A stretch of 64,000 bases of DNA from Mesobacillus boroniphilus (GCF_018424685.1 NZ_QTKX01000002.1:806001-870000), one strand, 5' to 3'; shown: positions 33,601-43,172, counted from the first letter of the stretch. Notes: generated by a model not told the origin, from the sequence alone. Numbers and translations: made by a program.

Positions 33601-35085
33601 TTATGGCTGCCTTGCGAGGATTTTGACGAGCTGGTCTTCGATTTTCCTGCCATCTCTGTCATCCAGGAGGTTATTCAGTAAAACGGTAAAGATAAGAGTC
33701 TTGCCACTCCTTGTTTTTACATATCCAGCAAGTGTGCTCACACCTGTGAGCGAGCCTGTTTTGGCCTGGATCCTATTCATCAGTGCTTCATCTTTCAACC
33801 TATTTCTCATTGTCCCGCCTATCATCCTGTCTTTGGCACCTGCAACGGGAAGTGAACGCTGGAAAGCAGGGAACCACTTCTCGCTCTGCACAAGATATAG
33901 CAGTTTTGTCATTTCATTTGCTGGAATGAGATTTGCGTGAGAGATTCCAGATCCGTCACGCAATACAAGCCGGCTGGTATCAACCCCGATTCCGGAAAGC
34001 TCTGCATCCATAACCTCAAGACCACTATCCCAGCTTCCTTTCCCATGGACGACCTTTCCCATTTCCTTTACCAGCACTTCCGCATGCCCGTTATTGCTTA
34101 ATTTCATGAACGGTATCACCAGTTCAGAAAGCGGCATCGATTTATGAGAAATTAGTCTGGTCATTGTGTCGGTGGCATGTCCTATTTTAATTTTCCCAAC
34201 TACTTTTATCCCATGTACTTCTAGTGATTTTTTTAAAAGGCTTCCTGCATACAGGGTAGGCTCCCAAACGGCAACCCATTCCCTTGTTTTATTAGCATTC
34301 GCCGGGATTGTTCCACTCACCAATATGTTGTTCGTCCCATGCACACGTTCAATTGTTATGTCATGTTGTCCCTTGGAATCTACTGTTCTTGTTTCATTTA
34401 TGACATTTACATAATTGGTATCAGGCTCGATTGAAATGTTTGCTGCTCTTCCTTTCTTGCCTGGTAAAATATTGATAATGACAGTACCAGCATCAAAATC
34501 CTGGTTCGGCGAAGCGGTAAGGGCGGAAACCTGGGAACCGTAATATTGATGCTCATCATTCCAGGTTAAATCTTCTGAATAACGGACATCATCGTACCAA
34601 CTGTCATCAGCCACTAAATCTCCGGCAACCTTTTTGATTCCCATACTCTTTAATTTTTTTGCCATTTCATCAAAGTTTGTGGGGAGCAGGGTCGGATCTC
34701 CCATTCCTTTTAGATAAATGTCACCGGCTAGCGTTCCGCCGTCAATTTTTCCATCTGCCAACACTTCAGTTGTAAAGCGATATTCATCCCCTAATACGGA
34801 CAGCGCCGTCGCGGCGGTGAACAATTTCAGCACAGAGGCTGGCTGCAAGCGAGTGTCCCCGATATGCTCGTATAACAGTTTTCCATCTTCCGCAGATCTG
34901 ATGCTGATCCCAGCCAAAGCACCATCAAGGACTGGCTCAATTTCTAACAGTTTACTGATTTCTGCTGACAGGTCACCACTAGGCTCAACTGCCTTGGCTG
35001 GTGGTTCCTCTGTATGAAAAAACGGAATGATGGCTAAGATGATAACAAATAAGAATACGGTGATTATTGTAGTTTTTTGTTTCAA
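33601..35085 (-). CDS. D-alanyl-D-alanine carboxypeptidase/endopeptidase (PBP4 type, S13)
   Basis: A 494-residue exported penicillin-binding protein with an N-terminal membrane anchor or signal (residues 7-24). The active site shows SVLK (Ser84, Lys87), SNNG in MKLSNNGHAEV, and KTG in QAKTGSLTG. A large insert between the first and second motifs marks the DacB/DacC (S13) family. It removes or cleaves D-Ala in peptidoglycan. The start is TTG; the nearest ribosome-like AAAGGAA is 14 nt away, so initiation may be weak, and the out-of-frame ATG upstream is not used. Confidence 0.92.
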   Translation of the reverse strand: MKQKTTIITVFLFVIILAIIPFFHTEEPPAKAVEPSGDLSAEISKLLEIEPVLDGALAGISIRSAEDGKLLYEHIGDTRLQPASVLKLFTAATALSVLGDEYRFTTEVLADGKIDGGTLAGDIYLKGMGDPTLLPTNFDEMAKKLKSMGIKKVAGDLVADDSWYDDVRYSEDLTWNDEHQYYGSQVSALTASPNQDFDAGTVIINILPGKKGRAANISIEPDTNYVNVINETRTVDSKGQHDITIERVHGTNNILVSGTIPANANKTREWVAVWEPTLYAGSLLKKSLEVHGIKVVGKIKIGHATDTMTRLISHKSMPLSELVIPFMKLSNNGHAEVLVKEMGKVVHGKGSWDSGLEVMDAELSGIGVDTSRLVLRDGSGISHANLIPANEMTKLLYLVQSEKWFPAFQRSLPVAGAKDRMIGGTMRNRLKDEALMNRIQAKTGSLTGVSTLAGYVKTRSGKTLIFTVLLNNLLDDRDGRKIEDQLVKILARQP

Positions 35086-35200
35086 TTTTTTTGTTCATTC
35101 CTTTCATTTCTCAACTGTATTCGACAGGGATTTTCCCAATAACCAACTAGTAGAGTCTATGATAATGTTTAAATAAATATAAGGTTCAGGAGGGAAAAAA

Positions 35201-35401
35201 ATGTACCGATACTTTTGGAATACTTTACTCATTCTAGCCATCGGAGCAGGATTTTACTTCTATGCACAACTGATTTTTTCGAAGGTGACTGACCCTCTGT
35301 ACGGAACATTGGCGGTGCTCGCTGGCAGCATGTTTGCGGCAGGGATTTCAAGAGAGCTTCTGTTGATCGGGCAAACTAGGAGTGAGAATAGTCAAATTTA
35401 G
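35201..35401 (+). CDS. Small two-helix membrane protein, unknown function
   Basis: A 66-residue protein with two hydrophobic segments (residues 5-27 and about 34-53) and a polar tail ending RSENSQI. The ATG follows a perfect AGGAGGG, and a terminator follows the stop, so it is a real gene. I do not recognise a family. It is divergent from the carboxypeptidase gene. Confidence 0.75.
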   Translation: MYRYFWNTLLILAIGAGFYFYAQLIFSKVTDPLYGTLAVLAGSMFAAGISRELLLIGQTRSENSQI

Positions 35402-35410
35402 CATGTAATG

Positions 35411-35447
35411 TACTACACCCTGATTCGTAGGGTGTATTTTGTTTTTA
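35411..35447 (+). terminator. Intrinsic terminator after small membrane protein gene
   Basis: TACACCCT and AGGGTGTA form the stem, followed by TTTTGTTTTT. Confidence 0.8.
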
Positions 35448-35474
35448 TTAAGAAAAAATAGGTTTTATGATAGG

Positions 35475-35494
35475 TACTATTAGGGGGTATGATA
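35475..35494. promoter_or_regulatory. CsoR-like operator
   Basis: TACTATTAGGGGGTATGATA resembles the G-rich CsoR operators found before copper-efflux genes (TACCCTACGGGGGTATGGTA-like). It sits just ahead of the CsoR-family gene, suggesting autoregulation. Confidence 0.5.
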
Positions 35495-35527
35495 AAATAA
35501 GTATAAAAGCTAAAAGGGGGTTTTTAG

Positions 35528-35869
35528 ATGGACATTTTAGAGCCCGAAGTGAACCCGTCTGATTGTGGTGACAACTGCTGCTCATCAGAACGAAAGAGCC
35601 ATCATTCTGAAAAAACGAAAAAGAATCTCGTGACGAGATTGAATCGGATAGAAGGACAAATTCGCGGGATCAAAGGCCTGATTGAAAGAGATACGTATTG
35701 TGATGATGTCATCACACAAATTTCCGCAACACAGGCAGCTTTGAACAGCGTGGCAAAACTCCTCCTTGAAGGGCATATGAAATCATGCATCGTCGAACGA
35801 ATTCATGATGGCGACAATGAAGTAATTGATGAGCTTTTGACAACGATTGAGAAGTTGATGAAAAAATAA
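35528..35869 (+). CDS. CsoR/FrmR-family metal- or thiol-sensing repressor
   Basis: A 113-residue all-helical repressor of the CsoR family, with the RLNRIEGQIRGI helix and the metal-ligand pattern Cys58, His83, Cys87 (DTYCDDV, EGHMKSCIVERI). The Cys-His-Cys set fits Cu(I) sensing; CstR persulfide sensors have two Cys without the His. An N-terminal extension of about 30 residues carries three Cys and two His (DCGDNCC, HH). No copZ or copA gene is adjacent, so its targets lie elsewhere. A G-rich operator lies upstream. Confidence 0.88.
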   Translation: MDILEPEVNPSDCGDNCCSSERKSHHSEKTKKNLVTRLNRIEGQIRGIKGLIERDTYCDDVITQISATQAALNSVAKLLLEGHMKSCIVERIHDGDNEVIDELLTTIEKLMKK

Positions 35870-35928
35870 AAGGTTGTTTTGTTTTTCATTTAACTTAATG
35901 TTCTGTATAATGACACTAACTTAATACA

Positions 35929-36067
35929 TTCCTTCGGGGTCGGGTGAAATTCCCAACCGGCGGTGATGAAGCCATGCTTCTTAGTCCGTGACCCGGTTAA
36001 CATTTGTTAAACGGTGGATCTGGTGAAACTCCAGGGCCGACAGTTAAAGTCTGGATGGGAGAAGGAA
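35929..36067 (+). ncRNA. FMN riboswitch (RFN element)
   Basis: The classical RFN blocks are present in order: TCGGGGTCGGGTGAAATTCC, AACCGGCGGTGATGAAG, AGTCCGTGACCCG, GGTGGATCTGGTGAAACTCC, GGGCCGACAGTTAAAGTC, and GGATGGGAGAAGG. FMN binding would favour the downstream terminator and so shut off the riboflavin operon. Confidence 0.98.
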
Positions 36068-36138
36068 AAAAACGAGGATTAAAAGAATGGGATAAGTATG
36101 CCCTTTTTTAACCCTCTAATTAGCCATTGCCTTTTTTA

Positions 36139-36178
36139 GGACCCCGAAGCAATCTTGTTTCGGGGTCTTTTTATTTTT
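36139..36178 (+). terminator. FMN-riboswitch-controlled terminator
   Basis: GGACCCCGAA and TTCGGGGTCT form the stem, followed by TTTTATTTTTT. It is the expression platform of the RFN element. Confidence 0.9.
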
Positions 36179-36227
36179 TCGTAAAAACCCGAAGGGAAAC
36201 TACTATTTTAAGGAAGGAGGAAGCAGG

Positions 36228-37310
36228 ATGAACGACCGGGACTATATGGCACTAGCCATCAATCTGGCCAGTGCGACTGAAGGTCAAACCTCACCTAATC
36301 CGCAGGTTGGCGCTGTTCTTGTAAAAGACGGTCAGATCATTGGCATGGGTGCCCATTTGAAGGCGGGTGAGCCGCATGCTGAGGTCCACGCGATTCGAAT
36401 GGCAGGTGAAAAGGCCGAAGGCGCCATACTGTATGTGACCCTCGAGCCATGCAGCCATTTCGGAAAAACGCCGCCATGTTCGAATTTGGTTATAGAGTCA
36501 GGCATCAAGAGAGTATTTGTCGCTTCGGTCGATCCGAATCCGCTTGTTGGCGGAGCAGGGGTGAAAAAGATGCTGGAGGCAGGCATAGATGTCCAAGTTG
36601 GATTAATGGAGGAAGAAGCCTCTGCTCTTAATAAAGTATTTTTCCATTACATAAGCACGGGGCTCCCATATGTGACCTTGAAGTCTGCGACCAGCCTTGA
36701 CGGCAAAATCGCAACTGTTACCGGGGAAAGTAAATGGATAACCGGGGCAGAAGCAAGAAAGGATGTCCATCAATTTCGCCATGTACATGATGCCATTTTG
36801 GTTGGTGTTAATACTGTCATTAGAGACAATCCAAGTCTGACGACAAGACTGGAAACTGGCGGAAAAAACCCAATACGGGTGATTCTGGATTCTAACCTCA
36901 GGACACCTTTGGAATCGGGAATTGTCAATGACCAGGCTGCTGAGACAATTATTGTGACAGGTGCAAACGCAAAGCCTGAAAGTGAAGAACAATTTACAGA
37001 GCTGGGTATAGAAATAATCAAGCTGGAGACTGACAAAGTCGGGATCAAAGACATGCTGAAGAAACTGGGTGAACGGGGTATTACTTCTGTCTACGTAGAA
37101 GGCGGAGCCGAGGTGCATGGCAGCTTTTTAAAAGAAAAAGCCTTCCAGCAGGTGATTACGTATATCGCTCCAAAGCTGCTCGGCGGGAAAAATGCTCCGG
37201 CTGCATATGGAGGCGAAGGCATTGCCCAGCTTGAGGATACAGTTTCTTTGGAAATTATTGATGTAAAACAAATTGGCCGGGATATTCGGATCATCTCTGA
37301 GCCGGTCTAA
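36228..37310 (+). CDS. ribD: Bifunctional pyrimidine deaminase/reductase
   Basis: A 360-residue enzyme of riboflavin synthesis. The N-terminal deaminase (residues about 1-145) has the zinc motif HAEVHAI and PCSHFGKTPPC. The C-terminal NADPH reductase (about 147-360) includes SLDGKIATVTGESKWITG and VEGGAEVHGSFL. It deaminates and then reduces the pyrimidine from RibA. The start follows AAGGAGGAAGCAGG. It is the first gene of ribD-ribE-ribBA-ribH behind the FMN riboswitch. Confidence 0.97.
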   Translation: MNDRDYMALAINLASATEGQTSPNPQVGAVLVKDGQIIGMGAHLKAGEPHAEVHAIRMAGEKAEGAILYVTLEPCSHFGKTPPCSNLVIESGIKRVFVASVDPNPLVGGAGVKKMLEAGIDVQVGLMEEEASALNKVFFHYISTGLPYVTLKSATSLDGKIATVTGESKWITGAEARKDVHQFRHVHDAILVGVNTVIRDNPSLTTRLETGGKNPIRVILDSNLRTPLESGIVNDQAAETIIVTGANAKPESEEQFTELGIEIIKLETDKVGIKDMLKKLGERGITSVYVEGGAEVHGSFLKEKAFQQVITYIAPKLLGGKNAPAAYGGEGIAQLEDTVSLEIIDVKQIGRDIRIISEPV

Positions 37311-37322
37311 AAGGAGGTTTGT

Positions 37323-37979
37323 ATGTTTACAGGTATTATTGAAGAAATTGGGACGGTCGCGAATATTCAGCATAGTGGCGAGTCATTTGTCCTGACAATT
37401 GACGCAAAAAAAGTCCTGACAGATGTCCATCTGGGAGACAGTATTGCTGTAAACGGGGTATGCTTGACCGTCACCTCATTTACAGAAAATCGATTTACGG
37501 TTGACGTTATGCCGGAAACGGTCAAAGCATCCAGTTTGAAAACTGTCAAAAGAGGCTCGAAGGTGAATTTGGAAAGAGCGATGGCAGCGGGCGGACGGTT
37601 TGGCGGCCACTTTGTTGCCGGCCATGTGGATGGAGTCGGAACCATTATAGGGAAAAAGCAAATTGAGAATGCGATTTACTATGAAATTCAAGCTGACCCT
37701 GAATTGCTGAAATATGTCATCATGAAAGGCTCTGTCGCTGTTGACGGGACGAGCCTGACTGTATTTGGGATCTCAGAAGAAAGTCTAACTCTATCGCTAA
37801 TTCCGCTTACCCTTTCCGATACGGTATTAGGGTTCAAGGGGACAGGCGATATCGTCAACATCGAATGTGACATGATCGGCAAGTATGTAGGGCACTTTTT
37901 GAGTAACCAGTTTCCGACAGCCCCAAAACGAGGAAACAATATTACAGCCCAATTCTTAGAGGATAATGGGTTTATGTGA
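37323..37979 (+). CDS. ribE: Riboflavin synthase, alpha subunit
   Basis: A 218-residue enzyme with two lumazine-binding repeats. Repeat 1 opens [12 protein letters not shown] and repeat 2 opens near residue 98 ([10 protein letters not shown]). The [13 protein letters not shown] and [13 protein letters not shown] motifs mark the two halves. It dismutates two lumazines into riboflavin. It starts 12 nt after ribD behind AAGGAGG and ends just before ribBA, with overlapping start region. Confidence 0.96.
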   Translation: MFTGIIEEIGTVANIQHSGESFVLTIDAKKVLTDVHLGDSIAVNGVCLTVTSFTENRFTVDVMPETVKASSLKTVKRGSKVNLERAMAAGGRFGGHFVAGHVDGVGTIIGKKQIENAIYYEIQADPELLKYVIMKGSVAVDGTSLTVFGISEESLTLSLIPLTLSDTVLGFKGTGDIVNIECDMIGKYVGHFLSNQFPTAPKRGNNITAQFLEDNGFM

Positions 37980-37990
37980 GGGTGATGAAA

Positions 37991-39184
37991 ATGTTTGATC
38001 CGATTGAAGAGGCTATATATGAACTCATGCAGGGAAATGTAGTCATCGTTTGTGACGATGAAGACCGTGAGAATGAAGGTGATTTTGTCGCGCTGGCGGA
38101 CAAGGCAACACCGGATGTTATCAATTTCATGGCAACGCACGGCCGGGGATTGATCTGTGTACCAATTGAACAGGATTTAGCCCAGAAGCTTGATTTAATT
38201 CCGATGGTATCCCGGAATACGGATCCACACGGCACGGCTTTTACCGTCAGCATTGACCATAAGTATTCAACAACCGGGATTTCCGCTTTCGAGCGCTCGG
38301 CAACTGTATTAAGCATGCTGGATCCAGAGTCAAAGGCTGCTGATTTTAAAAGGCCTGGACATATTTTTCCGCTTGTTGCCAAGAAGGGCGGAGTACTAAG
38401 GAGAGCCGGTCATACAGAGGCGGCTGTGGATCTGGCTAAATTAAGCGGTGCCAAGCCTGCCGGGGTCATCTGCGAAATCATGAATGAAGATGGGACAATG
38501 GCTCGAGTCCCAGAGCTCCGCAAGATTGCCGACCAGTTCGATTTGAAAATGATTACGATAAAAGATCTTATTGAATACCGCAACCGGAAGGATCAGTTGA
38601 TCAACAGAGAGGTTGAAATCAATCTTCCTACAGAATTCGGTATTTTCAAGGCAATCGGTTATTCAAATGTAGTAGATGACAAAGAACATATAGCACTTGT
38701 AAAGGGGGAAATTGACCCTGATGAACCGGTTCTTGTAAGGGTCCACTCTGAATGCCTGACTGGTGATGTGTTCGGCTCTTTCCGCTGTGATTGCGGTCCG
38801 CAGCTCCATGCAGCATTAAACCAGATTAACAAGGAAGGGCGAGGTGTCCTTCTGTACATGCGCCAGGAAGGCAGAGGCATCGGCCTGATGAACAAGCTGC
38901 GTGCGTATAAGCTCCAGGAAGAGGGGTATGACACTGTAGAAGCAAATGAAAAACTAGGCTTCGGTGCCGACCTGCGTGAATACGGAATTGGAGCTCAGAT
39001 TTTGAAAGACCTAGGCATCAAGCAAATTAAATTGCTGACCAACAATCCAAGGAAAATCAAAGGGCTTAAAGGATATGACCTTGAAGTGGTTGACCGGGTA
39101 CCAATCCAGATGCCAACAAGGGAAGAAAACGAAAATTATTTAAAAACAAAACATAGCAAATTAGGCCATTTACTTAATTTTTAA
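37991..39184 (+). CDS. ribBA: Bifunctional DHBP synthase/GTP cyclohydrolase II
   Basis: A 397-residue fusion. The N-terminal RibB part (residues 1-200) has [11 protein letters not shown] and [10 protein letters not shown]. The C-terminal RibA part (about 205-397) has the zinc Cys set [19 protein letters not shown] and the RQEGRGIGL motif. It makes both riboflavin precursors. Start at 37991, with GAGGGTG 8 nt upstream; the longer GTG frame overlaps the ribE stop and is less likely. It is the third gene of the operon. Confidence 0.96.
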   Translation: MFDPIEEAIYELMQGNVVIVCDDEDRENEGDFVALADKATPDVINFMATHGRGLICVPIEQDLAQKLDLIPMVSRNTDPHGTAFTVSIDHKYSTTGISAFERSATVLSMLDPESKAADFKRPGHIFPLVAKKGGVLRRAGHTEAAVDLAKLSGAKPAGVICEIMNEDGTMARVPELRKIADQFDLKMITIKDLIEYRNRKDQLINREVEINLPTEFGIFKAIGYSNVVDDKEHIALVKGEIDPDEPVLVRVHSECLTGDVFGSFRCDCGPQLHAALNQINKEGRGVLLYMRQEGRGIGLMNKLRAYKLQEEGYDTVEANEKLGFGADLREYGIGAQILKDLGIKQIKLLTNNPRKIKGLKGYDLEVVDRVPIQMPTREENENYLKTKHSKLGHLLNF

Positions 39185-39236
39185 ATCGTAAAGAATCGAT
39201 GAACAAATTTAAACCATCTAAACTGGAGGAATAAAT

Positions 39237-39707
39237 ATGAACAGAACATTCGAAGGTAATTTAGTAGGAACGGGTCTTAAAGTGGGAATCGTTGTTGGGC
39301 GTTTTAATGAATTTATCACAAGCAAGCTTTTGGGTGGCGCGCAGGACGCGTTGAAAAGACACGGTGTCGAGGAAACCAACGTGGATGTAGCCTGGGTTCC
39401 GGGTGCGTTTGAGATTCCACTTGTCGCGCAAAAAATGGCTAAAAGCAATAAGTATGACGCAGTCATCACATTAGGTACAGTCATCCGCGGCTCCACCCCA
39501 CACTTTGATTATGTTTCCAATGAAACAGCAAAGGGAGTATCAGCCGCTGCGATGAATTCAGGAGTCCCTGTAATCTTCGGAGTACTGACTACAGATACAA
39601 TTGAACAGGCAATCGAACGTGCTGGCACTAAAGCTGGCAACAAAGGCTGGGACGCTGCAATGTCCGCGATTGAAATGGCCAACTTGATGAAGGATATCGA
39701 AATGTAA
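39237..39707 (+). CDS. ribH: 6,7-dimethyl-8-ribityllumazine synthase
   Basis: A 156-residue lumazine synthase with [30 protein letters not shown], the [15 protein letters not shown] phosphate and catalytic His loop, and [16 protein letters not shown]. It joins the two precursor branches to form lumazine, normally as a 60-subunit capsid. The start follows TGGAGGAATAAAT. It ends the rib operon, with a terminator 13 nt after the stop. Confidence 0.97.
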   Translation: MNRTFEGNLVGTGLKVGIVVGRFNEFITSKLLGGAQDALKRHGVEETNVDVAWVPGAFEIPLVAQKMAKSNKYDAVITLGTVIRGSTPHFDYVSNETAKGVSAAAMNSGVPVIFGVLTTDTIEQAIERAGTKAGNKGWDAAMSAIEMANLMKDIEM

Positions 39708-39719
39708 AAGTTTTTTATG

Positions 39720-39757
39720 AAGCTGCAGGCAAAATTGTCTGCAGCTTTTTATTTTTA
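39720..39757 (+). terminator. Terminator of the riboflavin operon
   Basis: AAGCTGCAG and CTGCAGCTT form the stem, followed by TTTATTTTTAT. Confidence 0.88.
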
Positions 39758-39918
39758 TGGAAGTAATGATTTTTTCGAAGGGTCTGGTCCTATGTAGTGT
39801 AATATTCATATCGCAAAAATCTTCCCGATATTTTAAAAACCTCGCCGCAGTTTGTTAATAATTTGTTCATAATTTCTGGTTAAGATGAAGACAAGTTAGA
39901 AGCGAGGAGGAAAACAAC

Positions 39919-41121
39919 GTGAATGAATTTGAACAGCGTTCCCGGTACCAGGAAGTGGAACCGGTCAAAAAATCTAATAAACTTAAAAGCATCATGTCAA
40001 CTGTGATGGCGGGGGTAGTCGGTTCGGCAATCACGCTTGCGGCAGTGAATTATACGGACACAGGGATTGGGAATCAAGTACAGCCACAAACGGAATCAGC
40101 TACAGAAAGCAATTCAAATTTTGTGACGACACCGACTTCGACAAAGAGTACTGGCTCGATCGCCGATATCATTGAAACCTCATCTAAATCAATAGTCGGC
40201 ATCACCAATATCCAGCAGCAAAGCAATCCTTTTTCCCGAAGCCAGGGAAATGTTGAAAGCGGATCTGGTTCTGGTGTTATTTTTAAGAAAGAAGGCCAAG
40301 ACGCTTTCATTGTAACGAACAACCATGTCATTGAGGGTGCTTCAAAGGTTGAGGTCTCCTTGTACAATGGAGAGAAGGTTGATGCGGAAGTTGTAGGAGC
40401 AGACGCATTGACAGATTTAGCGGTTGTAAAAATCGATGCAGTTCATGCAGCAGATGTCATTGAATTTGGTGATTCATCTATATTAAGAGCTGGCGACCAG
40501 GTGCTGGCCATCGGCAACCCGCTTGGCCTGGACTTATCACGCACTGTCACCCAAGGAATCGTAAGTGCAGTTGATCGTTCTATCTCAGTTCCAACCTCTG
40601 CGGGGGAATGGGAAATGAACGTCATCCAAACGGACGCGGCAATCAATCCAGGCAACAGCGGCGGTGCGCTGATCAATACGGATGGTAAAGTGATTGGCAT
40701 CAACAGCTTGAAAATATCGCAAAATGGCGTGGAAGGCCTCGGTTTTGCGATTCCAAGCAATGAAGCTATGCCAATCGTCAACCAGCTGATCGAAAAAGGG
40801 AAAGTGGAACGCCCATATTTAGGTGTAAGCCTTGCTGATCTGGCGCAAATTCCAGATATGTATCTCGACAACCTGCCGGACAGTGTGAATTCAGGTACGA
40901 TGGTTACCTATGTAGACCCTAATTCTGCCGCTGCAAAAGCTGGCCTACACGAACAGGATATCATCGTTGGTATCAATGGTGAAAAAGTAGAGAATGCAAG
41001 TGATTTAAGAAGATACATGTATACTAAACTTCAAAATGGTGACAATGTCGAATTGAAAATATACCGCGATGGCAAGCAGCAAACCTTACAGGTTGCCCTG
41101 TCTGCTGCTAACGCTGAATAA
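39919..41121 (+). CDS. HtrA-like membrane-anchored serine protease (S1C, PDZ)
   Basis: A 400-residue protease with a GTG start behind GAGGAGG. A short cytoplasmic N-terminus leads to one membrane anchor (residues about 28-47). A trypsin-like domain follows with His in VTNNHVIEG, Asp in LTDLAVVKI and Ser in NPGNSGGALI, then a PDZ domain (about 295-395, YLGVSLADL to DIIVGINGEKV). HtrA proteins degrade misfolded exported proteins. The next gene, 9 nt on, is a PrsA-like foldase, so the pair forms a quality-control unit at the membrane. Control by CssRS is possible but no clear box was seen. Confidence 0.95.
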   Translation: MNEFEQRSRYQEVEPVKKSNKLKSIMSTVMAGVVGSAITLAAVNYTDTGIGNQVQPQTESATESNSNFVTTPTSTKSTGSIADIIETSSKSIVGITNIQQQSNPFSRSQGNVESGSGSGVIFKKEGQDAFIVTNNHVIEGASKVEVSLYNGEKVDAEVVGADALTDLAVVKIDAVHAADVIEFGDSSILRAGDQVLAIGNPLGLDLSRTVTQGIVSAVDRSISVPTSAGEWEMNVIQTDAAINPGNSGGALINTDGKVIGINSLKISQNGVEGLGFAIPSNEAMPIVNQLIEKGKVERPYLGVSLADLAQIPDMYLDNLPDSVNSGTMVTYVDPNSAAAKAGLHEQDIIVGINGEKVENASDLRRYMYTKLQNGDNVELKIYRDGKQQTLQVALSAANAE

Positions 41122-41133
41122 TGGAGGAATATG

Positions 41134-42012
41134 ATGATTGCTTTTATGAAAAATAATAAACTCTTAATGATATTTGCAGTGATTTTCTTAGGACTCCTCT
41201 TGATCTTTGCGACAGCTTTTTCAGAAACAGAAACGGCAGCGATCATTAATGGGGAGAAAATCACAAAGGACGAACTGAATACGAAATTGACCGAAATGTA
41301 TGGCGCGGATATATTGGATTCACTGATCACAAATAAAGTGATTGAAATGGAAGCTTCGAAGGAAAAGGTAAAAGTGACCGGGAATGAGATAGATGAAGAA
41401 CTGACGAAGCTCCAGGAATCCTATGGCGGTGAAGAAGCATTTGCTTCGGCACTTGAACAAAACCAGGTTTCAATGGACAGAATCAGGGAGGACATCGAAA
41501 TTTATCTGCTCGCGGAAAAAATGATCGGATCTTCTATCGATGTGACTGAAGAGGAAATGAAGACATACTTCGAGGAAAATAAAGATACTTTTGACCAAAA
41601 GCAACAGGTGAATGCGAGCCATATTTTAGTCGAAGATGAGGCAACGGCCAAGAAGGTCAGGGAAGAGCTTGATAATGGAAAAGACTTTGCTGAACTGGCA
41701 AAAGAATATTCAACAGATACAAGCAATGCTGATAACGGCGGCGATCTTGGGTATTTTGGAAAAGGAGAGATGGCTGAGGAGTTTGAGAGTGCTGCATTCG
41801 GAATGGAAGTAAATGCAATCAGCGAGCCTGTAAAAACAGAATTTGGTTACCATATCATCAAGGTCATCGATAAAAAAGCTGCAAAATCAGCAGTGTACGA
41901 CGACCATAAAGAAGAAATAAAAGAATTGTTATTTGACCAAAAAATCCAGTCGGAATACGCTGGCTGGCTGGAAGAGAAAAAAGCAGAATATGAAATTAAA
42001 AGTTATTTATAG
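41134..42012 (+). CDS. PrsA-like peptidyl-prolyl isomerase, membrane-anchored
   Basis: A 292-residue exported foldase. A hydrophobic N-terminal segment (residues about 9-28) is not followed by a lipobox Cys, unlike PrsA, so it is probably anchored by this helix. A SurA-like chaperone region follows, and a parvulin PPIase domain spans about 160-255 (VNASHILVEDEATAKKV, STDTSNADNGGDLGYFGKGEM, SEPVKTEFGYHIIKV). It helps folding of secreted proteins. Start at 41134, 6 nt after GGAGG; ATG at 41131 is also possible. It is probably co-transcribed with the HtrA gene. Confidence 0.9.
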   Translation: MIAFMKNNKLLMIFAVIFLGLLLIFATAFSETETAAIINGEKITKDELNTKLTEMYGADILDSLITNKVIEMEASKEKVKVTGNEIDEELTKLQESYGGEEAFASALEQNQVSMDRIREDIEIYLLAEKMIGSSIDVTEEEMKTYFEENKDTFDQKQQVNASHILVEDEATAKKVREELDNGKDFAELAKEYSTDTSNADNGGDLGYFGKGEMAEEFESAAFGMEVNAISEPVKTEFGYHIIKVIDKKAAKSAVYDDHKEEIKELLFDQKIQSEYAGWLEEKKAEYEIKSYL

Positions 42013-42021
42013 TTAATTAGG

Positions 42022-42053
42022 CCAACCCCTGCAGCTTTTGCAGGGGTTTTTGG
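42022..42053 (+). terminator. Terminator of the HtrA-foldase unit
   Basis: AACCCCTGCA and TGCAGGGGTT form the stem around GCTTT, followed by TTTT. Confidence 0.9.
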
Positions 42054-42106
42054 TTGTAAAGGAATCAAATTTATAAAAGTTTTCGAATTATTTAGTTGCA
42101 GGCCAA

Positions 42107-42123
42107 GTTTCCTTTGCGTTAAA
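42107..42123. promoter_or_regulatory. MntR-like box 1, inverse orientation
   Basis: GTTTCCTTTGCGTTAAA is, in reverse, close to the two boxes that follow (AAAGGAAAC shared). It is the most diverged of three sites before the ZIP transporter gene. Confidence 0.35.
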
Positions 42124-42125
42124 AT

Positions 42126-42141
42126 GTTTACCAAGGGAAAC
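42126..42141. promoter_or_regulatory. MntR-like box 2
   Basis: GTTTACCAAGGGAAAC is a near-palindrome resembling the MntR box (TTTGCCTTAAGGAAAC). It differs from box 3 at one base. Confidence 0.45.
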
Positions 42142-42194
42142 TTTTTAATCCACATGCATATATTGTTTTGTAATAGGAATCCTGCACTCAAAAA

Positions 42195-42210
42195 GTTTAC
42201 CAAAGGAAAC
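42195..42210. promoter_or_regulatory. MntR-like box 3
   Basis: GTTTACCAAAGGAAAC lies 69 bp after box 2 and about 155 bp upstream of the ZIP transporter start. A repeated palindrome ahead of a metal transporter suggests metal-responsive control. Confidence 0.5.
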
Positions 42211-42362
42211 ATTGTGGAATATGCCCATTATTTTCGCGATATAATACTTGAAAGTTCAGCAAGTGTAACATTTTCGTTTTGTGGCATAAACTAAGAATTA
42301 TTGTTTTCTTTCATACATTACGATGGGTCAGGTCAAATATTGATTTTTAAAGGAGAATAAAA

Positions 42363-43172
42363 ATGACAGATGAGATTTTATTTGCATTTGGTTTGACTTT
42401 ATTTGCAGGTCTTGCCACCGGAATCGGCAGTATTCTTGCCTTTTTCACATCGAGGACCAATACAAAATTTCTTTCGATCGCACTTGGCTTTTCTGCTGGC
42501 GTGATGATTTACGTGTCGATGATTGAGATCTTCGTCAAAGCAAAGGATTCCCTCGTTTCTGCGATGGGCGTGCAATTAGGCAACTGGGCAACTGTAGGTG
42601 GTTTCTTCGCAGGAATCCTGCTGATTGCCTTGATTGACAAGTTCATACCAAAGCAGGGAAATCCTCATGAACTGAAAAAAGTCGAGGATATGAACGCGCC
42701 GACTAATGCTTCCCACGATGCAGCCTTGTTGAAAATGGGCACCTTCACAGCTCTGGCAATCGGGATTCACAACTTCCCGGAAGGAATCGCTACCTTCACT
42801 TCCGCAATACAGGATCCTGCTTTGGGTGTGGCAATTGCCATTGCGATCGCAATCCACAACATTCCAGAGGGGATTGCAGTTTCTGTACCGGTTTATTTTG
42901 CCACAGGCGATAAGAAGAAAGCTTTCAAACTATCATTCTTGTCAGGATTATCCGAACCCATTGGCGCACTGGCAGCCTACTTATTCCTAATGCCATTCCT
43001 GAATGATATTATGTTCGGAGTCATTTTCGCCGCAGTAGCAGGTATCATGGTCTTCATTTCCCTCGATGAACTGCTTCCTGCAGCTAAAAAGTATGATGAA
43101 TCGCATCTAGCCATTTATGGTTTGGTCGCCGGGATGGCAGTTATGGCCGTAAGTTTGCTGTTGTTTATTTAA
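42363..43172 (+). CDS. ZIP-family metal transporter (ZupT/GufA-like)
   Basis: A 269-residue membrane protein with eight predicted helices. Metal-site motifs lie in helices 4 and 5: GIHNFPEGIATF and AIHNIPEGIAVSVPVYF, the paired HNxPEG signature of ZIP transporters of the GufA/ZupT group. It moves Zn, Mn, Fe or similar divalent ions across the membrane. The ATG follows AAAGGAGAATAAAA. It is a single gene with a long leader that carries three MntR-like boxes, so manganese is a candidate signal. Confidence 0.93.
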   Translation: MTDEILFAFGLTLFAGLATGIGSILAFFTSRTNTKFLSIALGFSAGVMIYVSMIEIFVKAKDSLVSAMGVQLGNWATVGGFFAGILLIALIDKFIPKQGNPHELKKVEDMNAPTNASHDAALLKMGTFTALAIGIHNFPEGIATFTSAIQDPALGVAIAIAIAIHNIPEGIAVSVPVYFATGDKKKAFKLSFLSGLSEPIGALAAYLFLMPFLNDIMFGVIFAAVAGIMVFISLDELLPAAKKYDESHLAIYGLVAGMAVMAVSLLLFI

